NCBI GenBank assembly: GCA_963831235.1
Contig: CAWHPS010000037.1
Location: 29,844-93,843 of the forward strand
Source of the DNA: CAWHPS01 sp963831235
GTDB taxonomy: Bacteria > Fibrobacterota > OXYB2-FULL-49-7 > JAEUSG01
Length of the DNA: 64,000 bases
Reading direction: 5' to 3'
Part shown: positions 43,220-53,063 of the stretch, piece by piece
Numbering within the stretch: position 1 is the first letter of the stretch
Layout: every line of letters starts with the position of its first letter
Notes under the pieces: generated by a model
The model's database searches: none
Told to the model about the DNA's origin: nothing
The model's input: only the letters and a program-made list of their open reading frames with translations
Position numbers and translations under genes: made by a program

Positions 43220-44401
43220 TTATTTCAAGGTTTTCTCAAATATCTTAGCTGCTTCCCGTATCTCGCTTTCCGTTACATTAAGCGGCGGTAAAAAGCGAAT
43301 GCATTCCTTTCCAGCCCTTACCGTAAGTAGCCCGTTATTACGCAGCATGTCAATTGTTTCCGTTGCCTTTTCCTTAAGCTCGACACAGACCCATAGCCCC
43401 GAACCCCTGACACACGCCACCTTATCTGATTTTATCGAAGACAAAAGGCCCATGAGAAGTTCGCCTTTTTTGCGGACAGAAGCCAAAAACTTTTTATCAG
43501 TCACCTTTGACAGAATAACACGTGTTACGGCGAGGGCCAAAGGATTTCCGCCAAATGTCGTGCCATGATCTCCGGGTTTTATCTCCCTTGCAATGCGCTC
43601 GGTCATAAGCAGTGCCCCGAGCGGAATACCAAGGCCGATTGGTTTGGCAAGTGCTATCATATCAGGTTTCACATCATAAGCCTGGTGCAGCATGAAATGC
43701 CCGGCGCGTCCAAGACCGCATTGGATTTCATCGGCAATTAAAAGTACCTTATGCTTTTTGCAAAGGACGGATATCTTTTTCACAAACTCCGCGGTTACTG
43801 TGGTGCCGCCGCCTTCACCCTGAAGAAACTCAAGCATAATTGCGGCAGTACGAGAGTTTATTGCTTTCTCAAGTTCCTTTACATTATTATACTCGACATA
43901 TTTGAAACCCGGGAGCATTGGCCCAAAACCTTCCTGGTATTTCTTCTGTGGTGTGGCAGACAATGCACCGTAAGTCCGGCCATGGAAAGCATTTTTAAAA
44001 GTGATTATTTCGTATTTGCTTTTTTCAAAGTTACGGATGCAGTATCTGCGCGCAAATTTAATTGCCGCCTCAATGGCCTCTGTTCCGCTATTGCAGAAGA
44101 AAGCGCGATCAGCACAAGTGTTTTTTACAAGTATTTCAGCGGCTTCCGCATCAAGGCCGTTATGGTAAAGGTTGGACACATGGAAAAACTTTTTGGCTTG
44201 ACCAAATAGGGCCTTTAATACCTCGGGATTATTGTGTCCAAGGGCATTGACCGCAATACCTGAAACAAAATCAAGATATTTCTTTCCATTAATGTCAATA
44301 AGCCTGGACCCAATACCTTTTATTGGAATAAAATCATCAGGCCTTGAATAGTTGCCTAGAAGATATTTTCTTTCTTTTTTCAGTAAATTTAAGTTTGTCA
44401 T
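43220..44401 (-). CDS. argD: Acetylornithine aminotransferase ArgD
   Basis: The 393-residue class III PLP aminotransferase has GIGSRLIDINGKKYLDFVSGIAVNALGHNNP at the start, FCNSGTEAIEAAIKFARRY, AFHGRTYGAL, the EIQCGLGRAGHF block, and the PLP lysine in ALAKPIGLGIPLGA. It converts N-acetylglutamate semialdehyde to N-acetylornithine in arginine synthesis. It is third in argC-argB-argD; its start overlaps the argB stop by four bases. Confidence 0.93.
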   Translation of the reverse strand: MTNLNLLKKERKYLLGNYSRPDDFIPIKGIGSRLIDINGKKYLDFVSGIAVNALGHNNPEVLKALFGQAKKFFHVSNLYHNGLDAEAAEILVKNTCADRAFFCNSGTEAIEAAIKFARRYCIRNFEKSKYEIITFKNAFHGRTYGALSATPQKKYQEGFGPMLPGFKYVEYNNVKELEKAINSRTAAIMLEFLQGEGGGTTVTAEFVKKISVLCKKHKVLLIADEIQCGLGRAGHFMLHQAYDVKPDMIALAKPIGLGIPLGALLMTERIAREIKPGDHGTTFGGNPLALAVTRVILSKVTDKKFLASVRKKGELLMGLLSSIKSDKVACVRGSGLWVCVELKEKATETIDMLRNNGLLTVRAGKECIRFLPPLNVTESEIREAAKIFEKTLK

Positions 44402-45270
44402 TTTACAAGCTCCGTTCCAATTCCTTTATCAGTATATATTTCAAGTAAAAGTGAATGGGGTATATTCCCGTTGATTATATGTGTCTTGTTTACACCTTTT
44501 CGCAGGGCCTTAATCATTGACTTTGTTTTGGGGATCATGCCCCCGGTAATCACTTTTTTTCTTATCAGATTTTCAACATCCGGGATGTTCAATGATGATA
44601 TTAGTTCGCTGCCATCAAGAATTCCATTAACATCAGTCACAAAAATAAGTTTTTCAGCTTTCAGTTTGCCGGCTATCTCGCAAGCTGCGGTATCGGCGTT
44701 TATATTGTAAACAAATCCATCGTTCCCTAAGCCAATGGGTGCAATGACGGGAATGCGTTCAACATTAAGGAGCCTGTAAATCGGTTGAGTGTAAATTTCA
44801 GTGATGCGTCCTATGTACCCTATGTCAATCTTACTTTTCTTTCCGTTTTCTTCCTTGATAATGAAGTCCTTCCTTGCATGAAGTACGCCATTATCAGCCG
44901 CGGAAAAGCCTACTGCATGACCTCCCATCTTATTGATGATTTTTACAAGTCCACTATTTATCTCTTTTACCAGTACTCGTTCGACAATTCTTATGGTCTC
45001 TTTGTCCGTTACACGCAATCCTTCGACGAACTCACTTTTCAAGCCCGCCTTTTTCATGGCCGAGGTAATTGCTTTGCCACCCCCATGAACAATAACAATA
45101 CGGATACCGGCGTTTTCAAGAAAGACCGCATCCCTTAAAATGTCGGAAACGATTGTGGGGTCCTCCATTGTGCTGCCGCCGAGTTTTATTACAAATGTTT
45201 TGCGTCTGAATTTCTGCAGATAGGGAAGTGCTTCAAGAAGTATTGACGCTTTTTTTATGATCTCTTTCAT
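44398..45270 (-). CDS. argB: Acetylglutamate kinase ArgB
   Basis: The 290-residue amino-acid kinase shows FVIKLGGSTM near residue 30, IVIVHGGGKAI near residue 60, EGLRVTD, GLVKIINKMGGHAVGFSAADNG, and NINADTAACEIAGKL with TDVNGIL. It phosphorylates N-acetylglutamate, the second and usually controlled step of the pathway. I use the ATG at 45270, with AGAGGG upstream and a four-base overlap with the argC stop; the longer frame to 45300 lies within argC. Confidence 0.93.
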   Translation of the reverse strand: MKEIIKKASILLEALPYLQKFRRKTFVIKLGGSTMEDPTIVSDILRDAVFLENAGIRIVIVHGGGKAITSAMKKAGLKSEFVEGLRVTDKETIRIVERVLVKEINSGLVKIINKMGGHAVGFSAADNGVLHARKDFIIKEENGKKSKIDIGYIGRITEIYTQPIYRLLNVERIPVIAPIGLGNDGFVYNINADTAACEIAGKLKAEKLIFVTDVNGILDGSELISSLNIPDVENLIRKKVITGGMIPKTKSMIKALRKGVNKTHIINGNIPHSLLLEIYTDKGIGTELVK

Positions 45271-46217
45271 ACCAGGCCCTCTGTTTCTTTGAAATCGCAC
45301 ATAAGGTTTAGGTTCTGGATTGCCGCGCCTGACGCTCCCTTACCAAGATTGTCGAACCTTGCTGCTATCATGATTTGGCTTTCATTACCGAAAACAAAAA
45401 GTTCGAGCTGGTTTGTTCCATTAAGGGCAACAGGAGACATGTAGTTTTTGTCATCAAGATAAGAGGATGCGTCAAAAGGAACTACTTTAATAAATGGCTG
45501 GTCTTTATACCATTCGTCAAGGAGTTTGTGGACTTCGGTCACGGAAACATTCCGTATGAGGCCCTCTTTTGGAAGGAGCGTGGATACTATCATGCCATTA
45601 TAAAATCCGCAAATAACCGGCATGAAAAGCGGCGCCTTTTCAAGACCGGAATGGGCCTTCATTTCAGGCAGATGCTTGTGGTTAAGCGAAAGTGCGTATG
45701 GCCTTGCTGTAAATGCGGGGTTTGCCTTGTTTTCCGGGGTTTCATATACGGCAATCATCTTTTTCCCTGCCCCGCTATAACCTGTCAGGGAATTGCATAC
45801 CACAGTCATTTCTTTTGGGATTATCCTCTCATTTACAAGAGGATACACGGAAATCAGAAATCCGGTTGCATGACAGCCGGGGTTTGCCACAAACCGAGCG
45901 TTTTTTATTGCCTCCCTGTGCGATACTGAAAGTTCGGGTAAACCATAAGCAAAGTGCGGTGCTGTTCTGTGGGCCGTGCTTGCGTCTATGACACGGCTCT
46001 TTGGATTGTCGATAAGGCTTATGGATTCCCGGGCAGCATCATCAGGCAGGCAGAGTATACTGATATCAGCCTCATTAAGATATTTTTTCCGGAAAGACGG
46101 GTCTTTCCGGTTTTCAGCAGGGATTTCCAATAGCTCAAGGTCTTTCCGGGCCAAAAGCTGTTTTTGGATTTTAAGACCGGTCGTCCCTTCCTGGCCGTCA
46201 ATGAATATCTTTTTCAT
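45267..46217 (-). CDS. argC: N-acetyl-gamma-glutamyl-phosphate reductase ArgC (short type)
   Basis: The 316-residue protein carries IDGQEGTTGLKI at the N-terminus, SILCLPDDAARE, DASTAHRT, and the catalytic Cys in FVANPGCHATGF near residue 115, followed by TGYSGAGKKMI. It matches the short (type 2) ArgC group. It reduces acetylglutamyl phosphate with NADPH. As the first gene of the operon it may carry the promoter in 46218-46385; no ARG box is clear to me. Confidence 0.92.
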   Translation of the reverse strand: MKKIFIDGQEGTTGLKIQKQLLARKDLELLEIPAENRKDPSFRKKYLNEADISILCLPDDAARESISLIDNPKSRVIDASTAHRTAPHFAYGLPELSVSHREAIKNARFVANPGCHATGFLISVYPLVNERIIPKEMTVVCNSLTGYSGAGKKMIAVYETPENKANPAFTARPYALSLNHKHLPEMKAHSGLEKAPLFMPVICGFYNGMIVSTLLPKEGLIRNVSVTEVHKLLDEWYKDQPFIKVVPFDASSYLDDKNYMSPVALNGTNQLELFVFGNESQIMIAARFDNLGKGASGAAIQNLNLMCDFKETEGLV

Positions 46218-46385
46218 GTTTTATCTTTCAAGAGTGTGAAGTAAAATAGAATTTATTATACCGTAACATCAACGACATGATTAATAATTTTGCTCAGTTT
46301 TCGTTATTGGATATGCTATTTTATAAAGGTGAGGTATAGGAAAACAGATCTGCAAAAAACAAGTTCCATTAAAGGGGTTTGAATC

Positions 46386-49300
46386 ATGAATAAATGTTTT
46401 ATTGTCATCGCTTTTCTTACTCTGTTTCTCTTAATATCGAATTCAGTTGCCGGTTCTTATCCTGACTATTCCGCGTCCTGGCAGGCCATAGACACCTTGA
46501 TTGCACATGAACTCACCCAATCAGCTTTGGACAGCACGGATCATATTTATGCAAAAGCCAAGTCAAAAGGGAATGCCGCTCAAATGATCAAGGCCTTGAT
46601 GTATCATATGCGCCTGATGTCATTCAAGGAAGAGGAGGTTGTCAATAAGGTATTGGAGCGGATGAATCAGGAACTTGTAAAAGCGCGTTTTCCGGTTGCG
46701 CCGCTTCTGCACTCCATGCTTGGTGAGTGCTATTCCCGCTATTATATGAATAATGGTTCGCAGCAGATTAACCGCGCACAACCACTCAATTTTAACATGA
46801 AGGATATCCGTACCTGGGACAATAAAACCTTACTTGACAAGGCTACATCCGAGTATAAACTGTCATTAACCGACAAGGCATCCTTGAAGAAAACGCCTAT
46901 CAGAGTGTTCAATGAGGTGATTACCGACAGTATGTGCATAAGTAATATAAGGCCCACGCTTTATGACTTTCTCACCCGCCGTGCCGTAGAATTTTACGCT
47001 TTCGCGGAATCATATCATTACAAGCCTGTAACAAGGTTTTCAATGGACAATCCGGATTATTTCAAACCTTATGACCTGTTCATAAAAACACCCATCATAA
47101 CACCCGACAGTACATCATTTAAGTTCCGTGCTCTCACCTGCCTGCAGGAGGTCATGGCTTTTCATGCCAATGATAGTGATCCCGAGGCACTTATTGACGC
47201 TGACCTGGAACGGCTTGGCTTTGTTTTAAGAAATACCGGTATTGTTGGCAAGGAGTCGTTGTATCTGAAAGCACTCGAAAACCTGATGGAGCGCTCTGCA
47301 AAGAGTCCGGCCTCGGCTGAGGTTGCATATAGAATAGCTCAACACTATATAGATCACAGTGCTGACCATACCTACAAACAGGATAGCTCTGCCCGCTGGA
47401 TGAACAAAAAGGCAATGGCCATCTGTGAGAAGGCTATTAAAGCCTTCCCTGGATCTTATGGAGGCCGCAGATGCGCATCCCTGGCCGCACAGATCAGTAT
47501 AAAGAAATTAATCATTGAGACGGAAGGGGTGAACCTGCCTGACAGACCTTTTAAAATCCTGACGAATTACAAGAATGTGTCCGGACTTTTCTGGCGGATT
47601 ATCAGAATGGATGGAAAACAATATCAGGATATGGCAGTGTCCCAAAGCTATAATGACAGTAGTATTATGGTCAAGCTGACAGCTCTCAAACCTTTAACTA
47701 AAGGGGTTATGCAACTCCCGAATCCCGGCGACTTTCAGGAACATTCCGTGGAGATTGCCATGCCTGCCCTTCCCATTGGACGTTACATTATTTTGGCTGC
47801 AATTGACTCAGGTTTCATTGTGAATAGAAATACCCTTGCATATGCGATGTTTCAAATATCACGTATTGGGCTAATTATGCGCATGCATTCGGATGGCGGT
47901 ACGGAATTCCGCTTTTTAGACAGAGAAACTGGAGACCCTTTAAAGAATGGAAATCTGACAAGCAGTGGTTGGCCTAATCAAACGGAAAACTTAAAAGCAA
48001 ACCAAACAACATTATTGACTGATAGGGAAGGATGCGTTGTTGTCCCATATTCTTTATGTGAGAACGACCGAACCGAGAAAATGGAATTTATCCTTAACAG
48101 TGATAGTTTATTTTTATCAGGATCATATTGTAATCATTCGGGAAGTCCAGACACAACGATGAAATCGCGCACTTTCTTTTTTACAGACCGCACCCTCTAT
48201 AGGCCCGGACAAACCATTTTTTTCAAGGGTATCAGGCTTTTGTCCAATGGTAATCGTTCCGAAATTGCGGGCAATGCGTCGTGTGTGGTGAAATTCATGA
48301 ATACAAATTACGAGGAAGTCAGTTCTTTGTCTCTGACCACCAACAAGTATGGCTCCTTTCATGGATCTTTTATTGCGCCTACCAATGGCTTGAACGGCTG
48401 GATGAGTATTCGTGATGAATTTGGAGGGTGTTCTTTTTCAGTTGAAGAATATAAGCGGCCCGGGTTTGAGGTTAAGCTTGAGCCATTACCTGGTACAATT
48501 CGTTTGGGTGATGAAGTACGGTTGCAGGGGAAAGTCGTGGCTTTTACGGGTTCGGTTGTGGATGCGGCAAAGATCAAATACCAGGTGATAAGGAAAACTT
48601 ATTTTGAAAATTATTATTCAAGGCGCAAAGGATATTGGCGCAATTCTCCTATTACCGAGATAGCAAGTGGAACGACCAGTACAAATGATACAGGAGGGTT
48701 TGTTATAACATTCAAGGCTCTGCCTGATCCGGAAATACTAAAGGAGGAGCAGCCGAAATTTGATTTCATCGTATTAGTTGATGTAACGGATGTGACCGGT
48801 GAAACACGATCAGCTCAAAAAACATTTGGTGTTGGATATGCATCACTCGGACTCAATATAGCGTTGCCCCAGCTAATGAATAAAGAATCAAGGCTGATAT
48901 ATCAAATCAATACAACCAACCTGGACAGCACTTTTACACCTGCAAAGGGCAATGTTATTATCCATGCGCTTTGCGCTCCTCGAAAGGTGTACCGTAAAAG
49001 GCTCTGGGACATGCCGGACACAACTATTTTGACCAAATCCCTGCATGACAGCCTTTTTCCACTTGATATGTTTTATCATGAAATGGACACGGCTCAATGG
49101 CTGAAAAATAAAAAGGTTTTTTCCAGCAACTTTGACACGGAGAAAGGCAAGTTGCTTAATCTTGACATAATGAAGCGATTACCTGCTGGTGAATATTTGC
49201 TTGAAGCCGAGATCAATGATCCCTTTGGTGAGAAAGTAAAATATTCCCGATTTTTCACACTTTTTTCCGAAAAGGACGATACTCTGCCTTTTCCTCAACC

Positions 49301-52300
49301 CGATTGGTTTGTTCCGATTAAAACAACATCAGAACCAGGTGATTCAGCTGTCTTTTTGGTCGGTTCAGGATATGAAAATGTACGGATATTGTATGAAGTC
49401 GAACATAAGTCGCGGATAATTTCGCAGCAATGGATAAATGTTAATAAGGGGCAAAAACGGGTGGTCTTACCCATACTGGAAAAATACAGGGGCGGCGTTG
49501 GTGCGCTTTTTACCTTTATACGAAACAACCGCACCTATTCCCATGAAGAGAAAATCATTGTGCCCTGGACAAATAAGGAGCTCAAAATCTCCCTTGAAAC
49601 TTTCCGCAGCAAGCTTTTGCCAGGTGAAAAAGAAGAGTGGAGGCTCAAGATTACGGGAAAAAATAAGGACAAACTTGCGGCTGAAATGGTAATCACGCTT
49701 TACGATGCATCACTTGATGCCTTAAGCAGGCCGAACCATTGGGATTTTGATGTCAATTACCACCAATACAGACTTGAGCAATCCTGGGAGGTTTGGAGAG
49801 ACATGGGTTTGTCCTGGAAAAGAATATTGCAAACAGCGGATTGGAATGTGATAAATGATAGACCATTGAGTTGCGTCCCTGCTCTTAACTGGTTCGGAGC
49901 GCAACCAGATAGGATAATGAGTCGTTTTATGAATATGTCGGGTTATGGATCTGGATATGGTGGTTCTGGTTTACAAGCAGTTATATCGGGAAAAAGTCGA
50001 AGTTCGACATCATTGAAAAAGAGTTCCGGATCAGACGTTGAATCTTTCTCTATTTTAGGATCAGCAGATCAATCAAACTCCTTAACAGAAAATCCAAGCT
50101 CACCTGATGTCAATCTGTCTCAAGTCTATGCACGCAGGAATCTGAATGAATGTGCTTTCTTCTATCCTGATCTTGCAACCGATGAAAAGGGAGAGATTAT
50201 AGTCCGCTTTCAGGCCCCTGAAGCGCTTACCAGGTGGCGAATGCTCGGATTGGCGCATACAAAAGACCTTCAAACAGGGCAAATCACAGACTCGCTTGTT
50301 ACACAAAAAGATATTATGGTCATGCCCAATCCTCCCCGATTCTTAAGAGAGAATGATCTTATCTCCTTTACGGCAAAAGTATCGAACCTGTCAGATAAAG
50401 AACTTTCGGGCAGCGCGCAACTCATGCTCTATGACGCAGCAACCATGACATCCGTTGACAGCGCCTTTAAAAACAATTCGCCCCAAATGTCCTTTGCAGC
50501 AAAAAAAGGGCAAAGCGCGGCTCTTTGCTGGAAATTATCCATTCCAACCGGATATGGAGCGGTTCTCTTCAAGGTGGTTGCAGTATCAGGCGATAAAAGC
50601 GATGGGGAAGAGAGGCTTCTGCCAGTTCTTTCAAATCGCATCATGGTAACGGAAACTATGCCGATTTCAATGAATGGCAAGGGTTTAAGGAAGTTTACTT
50701 TTGACAAACTAATCTCCAAGAACAAGGGTTCCACCACTCTTTCCAATCACCGGTTGACACTGGAGTGGACATCCAATCCTGTATGGACCATAATTCAGGC
50801 GCTTCCCTTTATGATGGAAGCCCCGTATGAATGTGCTGAACAACTGTTTTCCAGGTTTTACGCTAATAGCATGGCTTCTTTTATTGTCAACGCCAACCTG
50901 CAAATCAAAAGGGTTTTCGAAATCTGGCAAAACCAGCAACCCGAAGCCCTGATTTCAAGCCTCGAGAAAAATTCTGAGCTTAAAACCATAGCACTTGATG
51001 AAACACCGTGGCTCATGGATGGCAAAGATGAATCAGAGCGAAAAAGACGGATTGCGCTCCTTTTTGACCTTAATAGAATGGCAAGCGAGAAGGAATCGGC
51101 ACTTGGAAAACTGCTGAAACTGCAATCCCGAAACGGAGGATGGCCCTGGTTTGAGGGCATGCCCGAAGACCGCTTCATCACCCAATATATTGCCATTGGC
51201 ATGGGCCGATTGGATCATTTGAAGATTCTGGATATACGAACCCAAAAGAAATTGTGGAACTGTATCAAGGGTTGCCTGCAACTTATGGATGAACGGGTTC
51301 ACCGTGATTATGAGGAGCTTCAACGAGACAAGCATCCTGACTTGGATCATTTGGGAGAGATCCATGCTCAATATCTCTATGCCAGAAGTTATTTCAAAGA
51401 TATGCCTGTTGATTCATCAAAGCAAAAGGCTTTTGATTATTTCATGGACCAGGCAAAAAGGTTCTGGCCGGGCAAAGGCCGTGCAATTCAGGGTATGATT
51501 GCAATTGCTCTCCACCGTTATGGAGAAAAAGATGTTCCGGAACAAATTATCAGAGCACTTAGGGAAAACTCGCTCCATAGCGAAGAAATGGGTATATACT
51601 GGAAGGAATGGTATGAAAATAATGGTTTCTGGCATAGGGCGCCTATTGAATCTCAGTCCCTTTTAATTGAAGCATTCGATGAAGTCGCCCATGATTCTGT
51701 ATTTGTGGAAGGGCTCAAGACGTGGCTTCTTAAGAGCAAGCAGACACAGAACTGGCCTTCCACTAAAGCCACGGCTGAAGCGTGTTATGCCCTGCTTTTA
51801 AAGGGGCAGGACGGACTTTTGCGCACTTCTGATGCGGTCATCTCCATTGGGGGATCAACCATCTCAACAACAGGAACAAATAAAGTGTTGGCTGAAGCCG
51901 GCACTGGATATTTCAAAACATCTTGGTCAGGGCCAGAGATCAAGCCTGATATGGGAAACATTACTGTTACCCAAAATACGCCGGGCATATCCTGGGGTGG
52001 AGTTGTGTGGCAGTATTTTGAACAAATGGACAAGGTTTCAAAAAGCAAAACCCCTCTTTCGATGGTCAAGAATCTTTTTTTACAGGTAAATAGCCCTGAG
52101 GGACCTAAATTGAAATTGATCACGGATAAAGTACTATTGAAGCCAGGCGATAAGATTACAGTCAGGATAGAGCTTCGAACTGATAGGGAACTTGAGTATG
52201 TCCATATGAAGGACATGCGTGCCTCAGGGCTCGAACCGCTTAACGTGTTATCCGGATACCGTTGGCAGGATGGCCTTGATTATTATGAATCCACCCGTGA

Positions 52301-52472
52301 TGCTGCCACGCACTTTTTCTTTTCCCGTGTAAAAAAAGGGACATCTGTGTTTGAATATCAGCTTATTGTTTCCCATGCAGGATATTTTTCGAATGGCATC
52401 ACAGAGATTCAGTGCCTGTATGCGCCTGAATTCACGAGTCATTCAGAGGGTGTACGGATAAAAGTTGAGTAG
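46386..52472 (+). CDS. Giant alpha-2-macroglobulin-family protein
   Basis: The 2028-residue protein starts with a signal peptide (residues 1-22). A long helical N-terminal region (to about 430) precedes the macroglobulin domains, with the MG2 motif FFTDRTLYRPGQTIFFKG near residue 600. A bait/A2M part follows (NLNECAFFYPDLATDEKGEI near 1255; APEALTRWRMLGLAHT). The thioester domain holds the CAEQ motif in PYECAEQLFSRFYA near residue 1482, then an alpha-toroid and the receptor-binding-like end. A Gly/Ser-rich disordered stretch (GYGSGYGGSGLQAVISGKS) lies around 1180-1215. Bacterial members trap proteases in the periplasm. AAAGGGG lies before the ATG. It stands alone, not linked to a PBP1C gene. 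Confidence 0.88.
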   Translation: MNKCFIVIAFLTLFLLISNSVAGSYPDYSASWQAIDTLIAHELTQSALDSTDHIYAKAKSKGNAAQMIKALMYHMRLMSFKEEEVVNKVLERMNQELVKARFPVAPLLHSMLGECYSRYYMNNGSQQINRAQPLNFNMKDIRTWDNKTLLDKATSEYKLSLTDKASLKKTPIRVFNEVITDSMCISNIRPTLYDFLTRRAVEFYAFAESYHYKPVTRFSMDNPDYFKPYDLFIKTPIITPDSTSFKFRALTCLQEVMAFHANDSDPEALIDADLERLGFVLRNTGIVGKESLYLKALENLMERSAKSPASAEVAYRIAQHYIDHSADHTYKQDSSARWMNKKAMAICEKAIKAFPGSYGGRRCASLAAQISIKKLIIETEGVNLPDRPFKILTNYKNVSGLFWRIIRMDGKQYQDMAVSQSYNDSSIMVKLTALKPLTKGVMQLPNPGDFQEHSVEIAMPALPIGRYIILAAIDSGFIVNRNTLAYAMFQISRIGLIMRMHSDGGTEFRFLDRETGDPLKNGNLTSSGWPNQTENLKANQTTLLTDREGCVVVPYSLCENDRTEKMEFILNSDSLFLSGSYCNHSGSPDTTMKSRTFFFTDRTLYRPGQTIFFKGIRLLSNGNRSEIAGNASCVVKFMNTNYEEVSSLSLTTNKYGSFHGSFIAPTNGLNGWMSIRDEFGGCSFSVEEYKRPGFEVKLEPLPGTIRLGDEVRLQGKVVAFTGSVVDAAKIKYQVIRKTYFENYYSRRKGYWRNSPITEIASGTTSTNDTGGFVITFKALPDPEILKEEQPKFDFIVLVDVTDVTGETRSAQKTFGVGYASLGLNIALPQLMNKESRLIYQINTTNLDSTFTPAKGNVIIHALCAPRKVYRKRLWDMPDTTILTKSLHDSLFPLDMFYHEMDTAQWLKNKKVFSSNFDTEKGKLLNLDIMKRLPAGEYLLEAEINDPFGEKVKYSRFFTLFSEKDDTLPFPQPDWFVPIKTTSEPGDSAVFLVGSGYENVRILYEVEHKSRIISQQWINVNKGQKRVVLPILEKYRGGVGALFTFIRNNRTYSHEEKIIVPWTNKELKISLETFRSKLLPGEKEEWRLKITGKNKDKLAAEMVITLYDASLDALSRPNHWDFDVNYHQYRLEQSWEVWRDMGLSWKRILQTADWNVINDRPLSCVPALNWFGAQPDRIMSRFMNMSGYGSGYGGSGLQAVISGKSRSSTSLKKSSGSDVESFSILGSADQSNSLTENPSSPDVNLSQVYARRNLNECAFFYPDLATDEKGEIIVRFQAPEALTRWRMLGLAHTKDLQTGQITDSLVTQKDIMVMPNPPRFLRENDLISFTAKVSNLSDKELSGSAQLMLYDAATMTSVDSAFKNNSPQMSFAAKKGQSAALCWKLSIPTGYGAVLFKVVAVSGDKSDGEERLLPVLSNRIMVTETMPISMNGKGLRKFTFDKLISKNKGSTTLSNHRLTLEWTSNPVWTIIQALPFMMEAPYECAEQLFSRFYANSMASFIVNANLQIKRVFEIWQNQQPEALISSLEKNSELKTIALDETPWLMDGKDESERKRRIALLFDLNRMASEKESALGKLLKLQSRNGGWPWFEGMPEDRFITQYIAIGMGRLDHLKILDIRTQKKLWNCIKGCLQLMDERVHRDYEELQRDKHPDLDHLGEIHAQYLYARSYFKDMPVDSSKQKAFDYFMDQAKRFWPGKGRAIQGMIAIALHRYGEKDVPEQIIRALRENSLHSEEMGIYWKEWYENNGFWHRAPIESQSLLIEAFDEVAHDSVFVEGLKTWLLKSKQTQNWPSTKATAEACYALLLKGQDGLLRTSDAVISIGGSTISTTGTNKVLAEAGTGYFKTSWSGPEIKPDMGNITVTQNTPGISWGGVVWQYFEQMDKVSKSKTPLSMVKNLFLQVNSPEGPKLKLITDKVLLKPGDKITVRIELRTDRELEYVHMKDMRASGLEPLNVLSGYRWQDGLDYYESTRDAATHFFFSRVKKGTSVFEYQLIVSHAGYFSNGITEIQCLYAPEFTSHSEGVRIKVE

Positions 52473-52652
52473 AGCAAAGTTTTTGTAGATGGCGGGTTTT
52501 CGACATGTCCATAAGCTGCTTTTAAGAGCAAAAAAAATACTTTATACACCCATAAGTGTAATATTGTATATTATTCTCAAAGATAACGACGGTCTTACGA
52601 AAGTATTCACGACAGTCGGGATATCTTTAAATGTTTTACAAGGAGTGCCTCG

Positions 52653-52976
52653 ATGGGTCAGAAGCTTTATGTAGGAAATTTTCCCTACAGCATCGGAGAT
52701 GAAGATCTCCACAAATTGTTCGAATCTTTCGGAACAGTTGTTTCCGCAAAGGTAATCATGGATCGCGAAAGCGGCCGCTCAAAAGGCTTCGGCTTTGTTG
52801 AGATGGGCAGCGATCAGGAAGCTCAATCAGCTATTACTGGTATGAACGGCAAAGATATAGAAGGCCGCGCACTTACAGTAAACGAAGCCAGGCCGAAGGT
52901 TGAAGGCGGCGGCGGTGGCGGCGGCAGAGGAAGAGGCGGGTTCGGTGGTGGCGGCGGTGGAAGAAACCGTTACTAG
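52653..52976 (+). CDS. RRM-domain RNA-binding protein with Gly/Arg tail
   Basis: The 107-residue protein has one RRM: RNP2 KLYVGNFPY at residues 4-12 and RNP1 KGFGFVEM near residue 45. A tail of Gly/Arg repeats (residues 87-105) follows, like glycine-rich cold-induced RNA-binding proteins of cyanobacteria and many other bacteria. AAGGAG lies eight bases before the ATG. The 180-base gap upstream could hold a structured leader, as is usual for cold-induced genes. A strong terminator follows. Confidence 0.93.
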   Translation: MGQKLYVGNFPYSIGDEDLHKLFESFGTVVSAKVIMDRESGRSKGFGFVEMGSDQEAQSAITGMNGKDIEGRALTVNEARPKVEGGGGGGGRGRGGFGGGGGGRNRY

Positions 52977-53018
52977 CACTTAATCGTCAGCTGATTTATC
53001 AGTCTGCAATTAATACTC

Positions 53019-53051
53019 AAGGGCAACCAAAATTGGTTGCCCTTGGTTTTT
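53019..53051 (+). terminator. Rho-independent terminator after the RRM gene
   Basis: AAGGGCAACCAA (53019-53030) pairs perfectly with TTGGTTGCCCTT (53033-53044) around two A bases, followed by a run with five T. It closes the RRM transcript 43 bases after its stop. Confidence 0.9.
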
Positions 53052-53063
53052 ATATAGCTTACC

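Noticed and set aside
43216..43222. Terminator between tex and argD
   Set aside because: The stops are one base apart and no hairpin is present there; transcripts must overlap.
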